Shown here one piece after another: positions 24,476 to 33,646 of a DNA stretch of 64,000 bases; position 1 is the stretch's first letter, and each line of letters starts with the position of its first letter. Under the pieces are notes generated by a model, which saw only the letters and a program-made list of their open reading frames with translations, searched no databases and was not told where the DNA came from. The translations under genes were made by a program, and so were the position numbers. Location: contig NZ_JACIBV010000001.1 in assembly GCF_014195505.1 (NCBI RefSeq), positions 5,456,001-5,520,000 of the forward strand, written 5' to 3'. The stretch comes from Nonomuraea dietziae. Lineage in GTDB: Bacteria > Actinomycetota > Actinomycetes > Streptosporangiales > Streptosporangiaceae.

Positions 24476-25738
24476 GTGATTGACCTGCGTACCCTTCGTG
24501 AGGACCCCGACCGGCTACGGGCGTCGCAGCGTGCCCGCGGTGAGGACGACACCGTCGTCGACACGCTGCTCGACCTCGACGAGCGCCGCCGCGCCGCGCT
24601 GACCTCCTTCGAGTCCCTGCGCGCCGAGCAGAAGTCCATGGGCAAGTCGGTCTCCAAGGCCTCAGGCGAGGAGAAGCAGGCGCTGCTCCAGCGGGCCAAG
24701 GAGCTCGCGGGGCAGGTCAAGTCGGCGGAGGCCGAGGCCGAGAAGCTTGCCGTCGAGCTCGAGGAGCTCATCGGCACGATCCCCAACATCGTCCAGCCCG
24801 AGGCGCCCCACGGCGGCGAGGACGACTACGTCGTGCTCGAGACCGTGGGCGAGCCCCGCGCGTTCGACTTCGAGCCGCGCGACCACCTGGAGCTGGGCGA
24901 GCTGCTCGGCGCCATCGACATGGAGCGCGGCGCGAAGGTCTCGGGCTCGCGCTTCTTCTTCCTGCGCGGCGCCGGGGCGAGGCTCCAGCTCGGCCTGCTC
25001 AACATGGCCATGCAGCAGGCGATCGAGTCGGGCTTCGTCCCGATGATCACCCCGGTGCTGGTCAAGCCGGAGACCATGGCGGGCACCGGTTTCCACGTCG
25101 CGCACGACAAGGAGATCTACCGCCTGCCCGAGGACGACCTCTACCTCGTCGGCACCTCCGAGGTCTCGCTGGCCGGCTACCACGCCGACGAGATCCTCGA
25201 CGGCTCGCAGCTGCCGTTGCGCTACGCGGGCTGGTCGTCCTGCTTCCGCCGTGAGGCGGGCTCCTACGGCAAGGACACCCGCGGCATCATCCGCGTCCAC
25301 CAGTTCGACAAGGTGGAGATGTTCTCCTACGTGCGTCCCGAGGAGGCGGCGGAGGAGCACCAGCGGCTGCTGGCGTGGGAGAAGGACATGCTGGCCAAGA
25401 TCGAGGTGCCCTACCGCATCATCGACACGGCCGCCGGTGACCTGGGCATGTCCGCGGCCCGCAAGTTCGACTGCGAGGCGTGGATCCCCACCCAGGGGCG
25501 CTACCGCGAGCTGACCTCGACGTCCAACTGCACCGAGTTCCAGGCCCGCAGGCTCGGCGCCCGCTTCCGCGACAAGGACGGCAAGCCCCAGCACCTGGCC
25601 ACGCTCAACGGCACGCTGGCCACGACGCGCTGGATCGTCGCCATCCTCGAGAACCACCAGCAGGCCGACGGCTCCGTCGTGGTTCCCAAGGCCCTGCGCC
25701 CCTACGTCGGGCTCGACGTCCTGGAGCCGGTCAAGTAG
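24476..25738 (+). CDS. serS: seryl-tRNA synthetase
   Basis: 420 residues, the normal length. The N-terminal coiled-coil arm (about 28-105) that binds the long variable arm of tRNA-Ser precedes a class II catalytic core: motif 2 at CFRREAGSYGKDTRG and motif 3 near TLNGTLATTRWIVAILENHQ. It charges tRNA-Ser; a tRNA-Ser gene lies 8 kb away at 33971-34060. The GTG start is six bases after TAGCCT (24464-24469). The last eight bases overlap the convergent membrane protein gene. Confidence 0.97.
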   Translation: MIDLRTLREDPDRLRASQRARGEDDTVVDTLLDLDERRRAALTSFESLRAEQKSMGKSVSKASGEEKQALLQRAKELAGQVKSAEAEAEKLAVELEELIGTIPNIVQPEAPHGGEDDYVVLETVGEPRAFDFEPRDHLELGELLGAIDMERGAKVSGSRFFFLRGAGARLQLGLLNMAMQQAIESGFVPMITPVLVKPETMAGTGFHVAHDKEIYRLPEDDLYLVGTSEVSLAGYHADEILDGSQLPLRYAGWSSCFRREAGSYGKDTRGIIRVHQFDKVEMFSYVRPEEAAEEHQRLLAWEKDMLAKIEVPYRIIDTAAGDLGMSAARKFDCEAWIPTQGRYRELTSTSNCTEFQARRLGARFRDKDGKPQHLATLNGTLATTRWIVAILENHQQADGSVVVPKALRPYVGLDVLEPVK

Positions 25739-27113
25739 CGGTCCGCCTGGCGGCGACCAGCCCGGTCGCCGCTGTGGCCAGCCCGAGGACGACGGAGAGG
25801 CCGAGCGCCGTACCGTGGTCCTCGGGCCAGCCCGCGCTCCACCCGTGGAACGGCAGCGCGACCGCGAGCGCGGTGAAGACCCCGGCCCCGAACGCCGCGG
25901 TCAGTTCCCTCGCCATCAACCCCGCCATGCCTGTCATCACCAGCAAGGTGATCACCGTGACGACGACGGCCAGCAGGCCGAGCGGCCCTGCCAGCCGCGC
26001 CGTCGGCGACACGTCGGGCGCGATCGGGAGCAGCGCCGCGCACAGGCAGCCGACAAGGTTGACGATCACCACGATCGTCACGCGCCTGCGGGGGCGGCTG
26101 AGGCCCAGCGCGAGGGCGAACACTCCCAACCCCGCCAGGAGTGCGACCGTCGTCTCCGTCCAGACGTATGCGCCGAACCGGTTCACCGGCGTGGCATCGG
26201 CCTCGGACAGACCCCCGCTCTTCCCGAATCCCAGACGTCGCCACGTGCCCGCCGTGTCTCTCACCGCGACCCCGTCGAGACCGTTGGCGACCACCACCAC
26301 GTGCTGTCCGCCTGGCCTCTGCTGCACGGCCAGCGTGAACGAGGCGAGAGGCTTGCGGTCGTAGTAGCCGGTGTACGGTTCGAGCGCTCGTTTCAGGAGC
26401 CGCACGCGGGTGGGCGAGACCTCCCATGACAGGCGCCAGGTCGATCCGCCGTCGTCGGACTCCTCGACCCTCATGAGGCCTTGGACGATCCGGTAGCAGC
26501 GTTGCCCCTGTCGTGGAACGCAGGCGGCGGACTGGCCCCTGCCCTCGCTCCCGGGACGGGCGGGCCCAGAACTCCAGGTGTTTCCTCCGTCCAGGGAGCT
26601 CACCTCGATCTCGCCTCTCCGCACCGTGGCGACGATCGCCGCGCCCTCCACCCAGACCTCCTCCGCGTCGGAGAGTGGCGCAATCGAGGTGGCGGTCACC
26701 GCCAGGACGGCGAGGGGCGTCGCGAGGAGGATCCTCGTTCTTGGCGGAACTGCGGTGGCGTGGCGGCGGACCCACCAGGCGAGGGCGAGGGCGGGCAGGG
26801 CCAGCAGGTCCGTGGGATCGGCCAGGACGCGCGAATGGCCCGCCACCAAGGTCCAGGCCTGGGATGCCGCCTCCGCGCCCGTTTCCGTGGTCTTGACGGC
26901 CGCGAAGAGAGCTCCCGTCAGCAGGACGGCCGCGGCGTCGGCCCTGCGGCGCAGGAGGAGGGCCAGGAGGGGCGGGGCGACGAGGAGGCCGGCGACGTCG
27001 CTCAGCTTGCCGGTGACGAACCCGGGCCAGGCCTGCTTGAGCAGATGGTCGTTGACGAGTAAGACGATCACCGAGACGAGGGTCACGGGGTGGCACAGCC
27101 AGGCGTACCTCAT
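25731..27113 (-). CDS. membrane protein with BNR/sialidase-like repeats
   Basis: 460 residues. The first part (1-150) holds several helices and the sequence PVTLVSVIVLLVNDHLLKQA, then GKLSDVAGL. An extracytoplasmic domain (about 150-320) contains two Asp-box motifs of the SxDGGxTW type (SSLDGGNTW and SDDGGSTW), which make beta-propeller blades. Five helices follow. The ATG at 27113 is preferred because the first helix is then correctly N-terminal; 27161 is an alternative. Asp-boxes suggest glycan or surface binding, but the ligand is unknown. Confidence 0.8.
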   Translation of the reverse strand: MRYAWLCHPVTLVSVIVLLVNDHLLKQAWPGFVTGKLSDVAGLLVAPPLLALLLRRRADAAAVLLTGALFAAVKTTETGAEAASQAWTLVAGHSRVLADPTDLLALPALALAWWVRRHATAVPPRTRILLATPLAVLAVTATSIAPLSDAEEVWVEGAAIVATVRRGEIEVSSLDGGNTWSSGPARPGSEGRGQSAACVPRQGQRCYRIVQGLMRVEESDDGGSTWRLSWEVSPTRVRLLKRALEPYTGYYDRKPLASFTLAVQQRPGGQHVVVVANGLDGVAVRDTAGTWRRLGFGKSGGLSEADATPVNRFGAYVWTETTVALLAGLGVFALALGLSRPRRRVTIVVIVNLVGCLCAALLPIAPDVSPTARLAGPLGLLAVVVTVITLLVMTGMAGLMARELTAAFGAGVFTALAVALPFHGWSAGWPEDHGTALGLSVVLGLATAATGLVAARRTAT

Positions 27114-27186
27114 GCCCGGTTGGAGGACGGCGGCCTGGCAGAGGTTCGCGAGAGGGGACATTCGTGCCGTACCCGTGATCCTTCTG

Positions 27187-27732
27187 TCATTCGGTGAGAT
27201 AGCGCTGGAGGGTCGGACCGAGCCAGGCGACGACCTCCTCGCGCGTCATGGCCATGACGGGTGGCAGGCGCAGGACGTAGCGGGTGAGCGCCAGGCCGAG
27301 GATCTGCGAGGCGGCCAGGCCCGCGCGGGTGGGCGCCGTGGCCGGGTCGGGGCAGAGGCGGGCGGCGAGCGGGCCGAGCTGCGTGGCGAAGATCTCGCGC
27401 ATCCGCTCGGCGGCGGCCTCGTTGGTGACGCCGGTGCGCAGCAGCACCTGAAGGGCCTCGCTGGTCTCCCACAGGTCGAGGAAGTGGCCGACCATCGCCG
27501 TGCCGACCTGTTCGCGCGGCGTCGAGGCCAGATCAGGGAAGCGCAGGTCGAAGTGGGCGGCGGCGGCGAACAGCTTCTCCTTGTTGCCGAAGTAGCGCAT
27601 CACCATGGCCGGGTCGACGCCCACGTCGCCGGCGATGGCCCTGATCGTGGCCTTCTCGTACCCGTCGGCGCCGAAGCGCTCGCGGGCGGCGGCCAGGATC
27701 GCGGATTTGGTGTCCTCGGACGATCTCCTCAT
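27187..27732 (-). CDS. TetR-family transcriptional regulator
   Basis: 181 residues with an N-terminal HTH (AILAAARERFGADGYEKATI, RAIAGDVGVDPAMVMRYFGN) and a TetR_C-type helical domain. The ATG at 27732 is supported by TACAGT seven bases upstream; a longer open frame reads through the operators. It is divergent from the FAD monooxygenase, which it probably represses. Confidence 0.9.
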   Translation of the reverse strand: MRRSSEDTKSAILAAARERFGADGYEKATIRAIAGDVGVDPAMVMRYFGNKEKLFAAAAHFDLRFPDLASTPREQVGTAMVGHFLDLWETSEALQVLLRTGVTNEAAAERMREIFATQLGPLAARLCPDPATAPTRAGLAASQILGLALTRYVLRLPPVMAMTREEVVAWLGPTLQRYLTE

Positions 27733-27748
27733 GTCAACAACTGTAGGC

Positions 27749-27804
27749 CAACGGGTGTTGACATAGCTAGGCGGGCGGAGCGATAGTGATGCCAACAAGC
27801 GTTG
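27749..27804. promoter_or_regulatory. two operator copies CAAC-N4-GTTG
   Basis: CAACGGGTGTTG (27749-27760) and CAACAAGCGTTG (27793-27804) lie between the divergent TetR and monooxygenase genes, both extended on the right by GAC. A further GTCAACA next to the TetR start adds a half-site. They are very likely sites for the adjacent TetR protein. Confidence 0.6.
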
Positions 27805-27821
27805 ACCAAGTGGAGGGCATC

Positions 27822-28964
27822 ATGAACGTCACCACCGACGTGCTCGTCATCGGAGCGGGGCCCACGGGGCTCGCCGTCGCCGTCTCCCTCGTCCAACAGG
27901 GGTTCGACGTCACGATCGCCGACGACCAGGCCGAGGGGGACAACACCTCGAGGGCGGCCGTCGTGCACGCCCGCACGCTGGAAGTGCTGGAGCCGCTCGG
28001 CGTCACCAAGAAGATGACGGGGCTCGGCATCCACTCGCCCCGCTTCACGATCAGGGACAGGGACAGGGTGCTCGTCCCTGTGGACTTCTCGCGGCTGCCG
28101 ACCCCTTATCCCTACACGCTGATGATCTCCCAGGCCGACACCGAGCGGATCCTCCTGGACAGGTTCGAGGAGCTCGGCGGGCGGGTCGCCAGGCCGTACA
28201 GGGTGGTGGCCGTGGAGCAGGACGCCGAGGGTGCGACGGCGACCTTCGCCGACGGCAGCCGGGTGCGGGCCGGCTACCTGGTCGGCGCGGACGGCATGCA
28301 CAGCACCGTGCGCGAGCAGGTGGGGATCGGCTTCACCGGCGGCACCTACGCCGAGTCCTTCTCCCTGGCCGACGTACGGCTCAGCGGCGGCGTACCCGCC
28401 GACGAGGTCGAGCTGTTCTTCTCGCCCGACGGGCTCGTGGTGGTCGCGCCGCTGCCCGGGGGCACGTTCAGGATCGTGGCCACCGTCGAGAAGGCGCCCG
28501 AGCGGCCCGACGCGGCCTTCGTGCAGCGCCTGCTCGACGCGCGAGGCCCCGTGAAGGAGCGCGTGGTGGTCGAGGAGGTCGTCTGGGGCTCGCGCTTCAG
28601 GGTGCACCACAGGGTCGCCGACGCCTACCGCTCGGGCCGGGTGGTGCTCGCGGGCGACGCGGCCCACGTGCACAGCCCTGCGGGCGGGCAGGGGATGAAC
28701 GCGGGGCTTCAGGACGCGGCGGCCCTGGGCGAGGCGCTGGGACAGGCGCTCCGCAGCGGCTCGGCGGCCCCGCTCGACGCCTACGCGGCGGCGCGGCGGC
28801 CGGTGGCCGAGCAGGTGGTGGCGTTCGCCGGAAGGCTCACGGCGCTGGCGACGGTGAACCGCAGGCTGCGTCCGCTGCGCAACCTCGCGCTGAGGTGCCT
28901 GGCGGTGCTGCCGCCCTTCCGCAGGAAGCTCGCGTGGCGGCTGTCGGGGCTGGTGTATCGGTGA
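27822..28964 (+). CDS. FAD-dependent monooxygenase (aromatic hydroxylase type)
   Basis: 380 residues. The FAD motif GAGPTGLAVAVSL is near the N-terminus, the DG motif in YLVGADGMHSTVRE at about 160, and the GD motif in VLAGDAAHVHSPAGGQGMNA at about 280. It uses NAD(P)H and oxygen to hydroxylate an aromatic or polyketide-like substrate. The C-terminal thioredoxin-like domain of the phenol hydroxylase subgroup is absent. The ATG at 27822 has GGAGG at good spacing. The divergent TetR protein suggests induction by the substrate. Confidence 0.9.
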   Translation: MNVTTDVLVIGAGPTGLAVAVSLVQQGFDVTIADDQAEGDNTSRAAVVHARTLEVLEPLGVTKKMTGLGIHSPRFTIRDRDRVLVPVDFSRLPTPYPYTLMISQADTERILLDRFEELGGRVARPYRVVAVEQDAEGATATFADGSRVRAGYLVGADGMHSTVREQVGIGFTGGTYAESFSLADVRLSGGVPADEVELFFSPDGLVVVAPLPGGTFRIVATVEKAPERPDAAFVQRLLDARGPVKERVVVEEVVWGSRFRVHHRVADAYRSGRVVLAGDAAHVHSPAGGQGMNAGLQDAAALGEALGQALRSGSAAPLDAYAAARRPVAEQVVAFAGRLTALATVNRRLRPLRNLALRCLAVLPPFRRKLAWRLSGLVYR

Positions 28965-28981
28965 CGGCCCCTGGAGACGAA

Positions 28982-29013
28982 AAGAGCCGGGGATCCGAAG
29001 ATCCTCGGCTCTT
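28982..29013. terminator. bidirectional terminator hairpin
   Basis: AAGAGCCGGGGATC and GATCCTCGGCTCTT pair with one G-T mismatch around a CGAA loop, between the convergent monooxygenase and cold-shock genes. A and T tracts flank the stem, so it can work for both genes. Confidence 0.8.
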
Positions 29014-29030
29014 ATCTCGTAGCTATCAGG

Positions 29031-29234
29031 TCAGATGGCACGGACCTGGGAGGCCTGCGGCCCCTTCTGTCCCTGCGTGATCTCGAACTCGACCCGCGCC
29101 CCGTCTTCAAGGCTGCGGTAGCCGTTGCCGACGATCTCGGAGAAGTGCACGAACACGTCCGGCGCACCGCCGTCCGGGGCGATGAAGCCGAAGCCCTTCT
29201 CAGCGTTGAACCACTTGACGGTTCCCTGAGCCAT
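29031..29234 (-). CDS. cold shock protein (CspA family)
   Basis: A 67-residue single OB-fold protein with both RNA-binding motifs (KGFGFIAPD and VFVHFSEI). It acts as an RNA chaperone that melts secondary structure. A strong GAGGGAG stands nine bases before the ATG. The gap of 225 bases to the divergent HAD gene leaves room for a long 5' leader as in other csp genes, but I cannot fix the transcription start. Confidence 0.95.
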   Translation of the reverse strand: MAQGTVKWFNAEKGFGFIAPDGGAPDVFVHFSEIVGNGYRSLEDGARVEFEITQGQKGPQASQVRAI

Positions 29235-29459
29235 AAAAGCTCTCCCTCAGGATGTGTATCTATGGGACCCGCACCTCGCGAATCCCGGTGTGTCGTATAC
29301 AGCAGGCACCCGGGGTGGCTCAGACAATCACATGCCGGTTTTCACTACGGGATCAGCTAATACAACGCCATCACATCTAACACCATTCCGCCGCCTTGGT
29401 GTTCCCTCTGCCACGAAGATTTCTGGACCGCGGCATCACAGGGCAAACTGGAAGCTGTT

Positions 29460-30269
29460 ATGCCGAGCCTCTCCGCCGCCCCGCGACTGGTGGCCACCGA
29501 CCTCGACGGAACCGCCCTGCGCGCCGACGGATCCGTCTCCTCCCGCACCGCCGCCGCCTTCGCCGACGTGGAGCGAGCTGGGGCGATGCTGGTATTCGTC
29601 ACCGGCCGTCCGCCCAGGTGGATGAGTGTGGTCGCCGACGCCGTACGCCACCGCGGACTTGCCATCTGCGCCAATGGCGCCCTTGTCTACGACCTGCACA
29701 CCGAACGGATAGTCGAGTCGCACCTCATCGAGCCCGACGTGCTTGGAGAGGTGGTCGCTCAGCTTCGAGCGAACGTGCCCGAACTGGCATTTTCGGTCGA
29801 GTACGAAGGTGGTTTTGCGCACGAGTCGGATTTCCGGCTGGGCGGCATGGACAGCAAGGCGGTGGCGGGGCTCAGAGTGGGCGCCTCGACGCTCACCTCG
29901 CGGCCGTGCGCCAAACTCCTGGCACTTCATCCCGAGATGGACCCCGACAGCCTGCACGAGGCCGTACAGGATCTCGTGGGGCATCTGGTGACCGCGACGC
30001 ACTCGAGCGGCAGGGCGCTGATCGAGATGAGCGCGCAGGGCGTGACGAAGGCCTCCGCCCTGGCCGCGCTGTCGTCCAAGAACGGAATCAAGCCGGACGA
30101 GGTGATCGCGTTCGGGGACATGCCGAACGACCTGCCCATGCTCGCCTGGGCAGGCACCTCGTACGCGGTCGCCAACGCCCATCCCGACGTGCTCGCCGCG
30201 GTCGACCATGTGACCGCGGCGAACGACGAAGACGGCGTGGCCCTCGTGCTGGAGAACCTCTACAGGTAA
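29460..30269 (+). CDS. HAD-superfamily phosphatase (Cof type)
   Basis: 269 residues. Motif I is ATDLDGTALR, motif II the Thr of VFVTGRPP, motif III the Lys in QGVTKASAL, and motif IV GDMPNDLPML, with a C2B cap between. Such enzymes remove phosphate from sugar or nucleotide phosphates. A GGAAGC precedes the ATG. The 3' end overlaps the convergent bpa gene by ten bases. Confidence 0.9.
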   Translation: MPSLSAAPRLVATDLDGTALRADGSVSSRTAAAFADVERAGAMLVFVTGRPPRWMSVVADAVRHRGLAICANGALVYDLHTERIVESHLIEPDVLGEVVAQLRANVPELAFSVEYEGGFAHESDFRLGGMDSKAVAGLRVGASTLTSRPCAKLLALHPEMDPDSLHEAVQDLVGHLVTATHSSGRALIEMSAQGVTKASALAALSSKNGIKPDEVIAFGDMPNDLPMLAWAGTSYAVANAHPDVLAAVDHVTAANDEDGVALVLENLYR

Positions 30270-30781
30270 GGACCCGTGCCGCTGGGCCGGTGGCTCTCCT
30301 GGGCCATCCCGCCGGGCAGCGCCTTGCGCATCTGCTCCAGCTGGGCCCTGGCGGCCATCTGCTGCGCGAACAGCGTGGTCTGGATCCCGTGGAACAGACC
30401 TTCGAGCCAGCCGACCAGCTGAGCGTGCGCGATGCGCAGCTCGGCGTCGCTCGGCGGCGTGCCGTTGTCGTCGGTGAAGGGCAGCGACAACCGTTCGAGC
30501 TCATCGACCAGTTCGGGCGCCAGACCGTCCTCGAGCTCCTTGATGGAGCTCTCGTGGATCTCCTTCAGCCGCTTGCGACTGGCTTCGTCCAGAGGCGCGG
30601 CTCTGACCTCCTCCAGCAGAGTGCGGATCATGCTGCCGATGCGCATCACCTTGGCGGGTTGCTCGACCAGGTTGGCGATCGACCGCTCCTCGTGCTCACC
30701 GTTCTCAGCGCTATCGCCCTGGGCGCTGAAGCCCTCGGGTCCCACCACCACGATGTGGGGAGCGTTCTCCTCAGCGTTCAT
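30260..30781 (-). CDS. bpa: bacterial proteasome activator (Bpa/PafE)
   Basis: 173 residues, the usual size for this family. The helical core (IRTLLEEVRAAPLDEASRKR, LKEIHESSIKELEDGLAPEL, IQTTLFAQQMAARAQLEQMR) forms a dodecameric ring in known members, which docks on the 20S proteasome by its C-terminal tail and opens the gate without ATP. The tail here is GPYL, compared with GQYL in the mycobacterial protein; the penultimate Tyr and final Leu are kept. TAGGTT lies seven bases before the ATG. Confidence 0.85.
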   Translation of the reverse strand: MNAEENAPHIVVVGPEGFSAQGDSAENGEHEERSIANLVEQPAKVMRIGSMIRTLLEEVRAAPLDEASRKRLKEIHESSIKELEDGLAPELVDELERLSLPFTDDNGTPPSDAELRIAHAQLVGWLEGLFHGIQTTLFAQQMAARAQLEQMRKALPGGMAQESHRPSGTGPYL

Positions 30782-30786
30782 AGCTC

Positions 30787-31743
30787 TCAACCTACTAGCA
30801 GGATCTTTCCGACGTGCTCTCCTGAATCGAGCATCTCGTGCGCCTTGGCGGCCTCGGCCATGGGCACCTGCGCGTGCACGACCGGCCTGACGGCGCCCGC
30901 CGACACCAGCGGCCAGACGTTGTCGGCGACACCGCGCACGACCACGCCCTTCTCGGCCGCCGGCCTGGATCGGAGCGTGGTGCCGTGCACCGCGGCCCGC
31001 TTCCTGGTCAGCATGTGGAGATCGAGCTCGCCCTTCACCCCGCCCTGGAGACCGATCACGACCAGCCGTCCGCCCGTCTTGAGAGCTTTGACGTTCCCTG
31101 GGAGATATTTGGCTCCCATGATGTCGAGGATCACGTCCGCCTCGACCCGCTCGGCGAAGTCCTCGGTCCTGTAGTTGATCGCCTCGTCGGCCCCCAGCTC
31201 CAGGCAGCGTTCGGCCTTCTCCTGAGAGCCGACGGTCACCACCACGCGCGAGCCGAACGCCTTGGCGATCTGGATCGCGGTCGTGCCGATGCCGCTCGCG
31301 CCGCCGTGCACCAGCAGCGTCTCCCCGCGCCGCAGCCTGGCCGTCATGAAGACGTTGGACCAGACGGTGCACACCGTCTCGGGCAGACCCGCCGCCTCGG
31401 TCAGCGACAGCCCCTCGGGCGCGGGCAGCACCTGCTCCCACGGGACGGCGACGCGCTCGGCGTACCCGCCCCCCGACAGCAGGGCGCAGACCCTGTCGCC
31501 CACCGCGAACCCGACGGCGTCGGGACCGACCTCGGAGATCACCCCGGAGCACTCGAGCCCCGGATACGGGGAGGCACCGGGCGGTGGGTCATAGAAACCT
31601 AGCCGTTGGATGACATCCGCCCTGTTGACCGCGGAGGCCGTGACATCGATCACGACTTCTCCCCGCTCAGGACGCGGATCCGGCACCTCCTGCCACTCCA
31701 GAACCTCGGGTCCGCCGGGCTTGGTGATGACAATCGCTCGCAT
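30787..31743 (-). CDS. NAD(P)H-dependent quinone oxidoreductase (zinc-free MDR, PIG3 type)
   Basis: 318 residues. The GroES-like N-terminus (SAVNRADVIQRLGFYDPPPG) and Rossmann domain (LLVHGGASGIGTTAIQIAKA) are typical of the PIG3/TP53I3 group. The zinc ligands of alcohol dehydrogenases are absent. It reduces quinones or enones with NADPH. TACCTT lies seven bases before the ATG. Only five bases separate it from bpa on the same strand, though bpa also has its own -10. Confidence 0.9.
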   Translation of the reverse strand: MRAIVITKPGGPEVLEWQEVPDPRPERGEVVIDVTASAVNRADVIQRLGFYDPPPGASPYPGLECSGVISEVGPDAVGFAVGDRVCALLSGGGYAERVAVPWEQVLPAPEGLSLTEAAGLPETVCTVWSNVFMTARLRRGETLLVHGGASGIGTTAIQIAKAFGSRVVVTVGSQEKAERCLELGADEAINYRTEDFAERVEADVILDIMGAKYLPGNVKALKTGGRLVVIGLQGGVKGELDLHMLTRKRAAVHGTTLRSRPAAEKGVVVRGVADNVWPLVSAGAVRPVVHAQVPMAEAAKAHEMLDSGEHVGKILLVG

Positions 31744-31858
31744 GTGACCCAAGGTAGCGGGGCAGGGAAGTTGCGGGTTGCCTGCGTTCAACGGAACACG
31801 GGGCGTTAATGTGCAATGTGTTTGCTGCCCCTTTACGCCCATCCCGAGGGGGAACACG

Positions 31859-33646
31859 GTGGCACGACACGATCGTGAAGAGTCTCTCGAGGAACAGCTC
31901 GCCTGGCTCGACGCCATCAAGGAGACCGACGAGGAACCCGTCAAGGTCAGCGCCAAGACCGGCGCCGTGGCCACGGACGAGACCATCGTTTCGCCATACC
32001 CGAAGGACCCCTGGCTGTCGGTGCCCACCGAGCAGGACACTCCGACCCCGCCCCTGTTCAGGGCCGCGGTCGACTCCGTGTACGGCCAGGCCGCGGCGGA
32101 GGAGCTGCCCGCCGAGGAGGTGGAGGCGGCCGAGTGGTTCGAGTCCTCGGTCGAGGCCGAGCGGCCTCCCACGTTCGGCAGGGACGACGATGACGCCTTC
32201 CTCGCGCCGTTGAAGCCGCTTCCCCGCCCCGACGACACCGACTCCTACCGGATGGGCGCCTTCGACCCGCAGGCAGAGGAGCGTCCCGAGCCCCAGAGCA
32301 GCATGTTCGACCCGCTGCCGCCCGAGGAGCGCACCGACCCTTCGTGGCCGCGCCCGCCGTGGCCGCAGCCGGCGGCCGAGAGCTTCGAGGGCATCGCCGA
32401 CGTCGAGACCGTCCAGGGCGAGCTGGTCCCCGACGACGACACTCCCGAGCCCGGCCTGCCGCGGCACGAGGAGCCGGAGCCGAGATTCGACGCCTTCCGC
32501 TTCGACGACCCCCTGCCGCGTGAACCGCGCGTCAGGGAGGAGCCGCGCAGGGAGGAGCCCCGGCACAGGGAGGAGCCGCCCTCGTTCGAGCGGGCGAGCT
32601 TCGCCGAGCCGCCGTCGGTGGAGGTGGCCGTGCAGGAAGAGCCGTTCCCCGTACGCCGCCGCCCGCAGCCGCCGGTTCCCGCCTTCGCCGTGCCGGCCCG
32701 TCCCGCCGCCGGCGACAGGCCCACCGCCGAGAGCCTCGACCCCGACTCACTGCTGCGCGGTCGCCGCAACGCCCCCTCCAAGGGCTGGCGCCGGCTGATC
32801 TACAAGGCCTCCGCCGGGTGGATCAAGCCGGGCGAGCCCGCCGAGGTGCGCCGCCGTCGCGCCCTGGTCGCCAGGGCCCGCACCCCCGTCGCGACCGGGC
32901 ACCACCGCGTCGCCGTGCTCAGCCTCAAGGGCGGCGTCGGCAAGACCACCACCACGGTCGGTCTCGGCGCCACGCTCGCGCAGGTCCGCGGCGACAGGGT
33001 GATCGCGGTCGACGCCAACCCCGACCGCGGCACGCTCTCCGACAAGCTGGAGCTGGAGACCTCGGCGACGGTTCGCGACCTGCTGAACGAGCGCGCCCAG
33101 GTCAAGCGCTACGTCGACATCAGGGCCTTCACCTCGCAGGCTCCCTCACGCCTGGAGGTGCTCGCCTCCGACCGCGACCCCTCGGTCTCCGAGGCGTTCA
33201 GCGCCGCCGACTACCAGCAGGTCGCCCAGGTGCTGGAGAACTTCTACTCCATCTGCATCACCGACTGCGGCACGGGGCTGCTCCACTCGGCGATGTCGGG
33301 CGTGCTCGGGCTGGCCGACCAGATCGTGCTGGTCAGCTCGCCCTCCGTGGACGGCGCGCGGGCCGCCTCGGCGACGCTCGACTGGCTGGAGGCCCATCAC
33401 TACGGCGACCTGGTGAGAGACGCCACGGTGGTGCTGTGCAGCGTGCGGCCGAGGTCGAAGTCGGCCGTGGACATCGCCAAGCTCGAGGCGCACTTCGCGG
33501 CGCGCTGCCGTACGGTCATCCGCGTGCCGTACGACCCGCATCTGGAAGAGGGCGCCGAGATCGACCTCGACCGGCTGCAGGAGCCGACGAGGGAGGCGTA
33601 TCTGCAGCTCGCCGCGGCGGTCGGAGACGGCTTCGCGGGGATGTGA
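31859..33646 (+). CDS. MinD/ParA-like ATPase with long acidic N-terminal region
   Basis: 595 residues. Residues 1 to about 310 are disordered, rich in Glu, Pro and Asp. A basic patch (GWRRLIYKASAGWIKPGEPA, RRRRALVARARTP) leads to a deviant Walker A ATPase domain from about 350 (SLKGGVGKTTTTVGLGATLA, VIAVDANPDRGTLSDKL, ITDCGTG). The layout matches the ATPases that accompany ESX/type VII secretion and related actinobacterial systems, yet no secretion gene is near. The GTG has GAGGGGG about six bases upstream. Confidence 0.85.
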   Translation: MARHDREESLEEQLAWLDAIKETDEEPVKVSAKTGAVATDETIVSPYPKDPWLSVPTEQDTPTPPLFRAAVDSVYGQAAAEELPAEEVEAAEWFESSVEAERPPTFGRDDDDAFLAPLKPLPRPDDTDSYRMGAFDPQAEERPEPQSSMFDPLPPEERTDPSWPRPPWPQPAAESFEGIADVETVQGELVPDDDTPEPGLPRHEEPEPRFDAFRFDDPLPREPRVREEPRREEPRHREEPPSFERASFAEPPSVEVAVQEEPFPVRRRPQPPVPAFAVPARPAAGDRPTAESLDPDSLLRGRRNAPSKGWRRLIYKASAGWIKPGEPAEVRRRRALVARARTPVATGHHRVAVLSLKGGVGKTTTTVGLGATLAQVRGDRVIAVDANPDRGTLSDKLELETSATVRDLLNERAQVKRYVDIRAFTSQAPSRLEVLASDRDPSVSEAFSAADYQQVAQVLENFYSICITDCGTGLLHSAMSGVLGLADQIVLVSSPSVDGARAASATLDWLEAHHYGDLVRDATVVLCSVRPRSKSAVDIAKLEAHFAARCRTVIRVPYDPHLEEGAEIDLDRLQEPTREAYLQLAAAVGDGFAGM

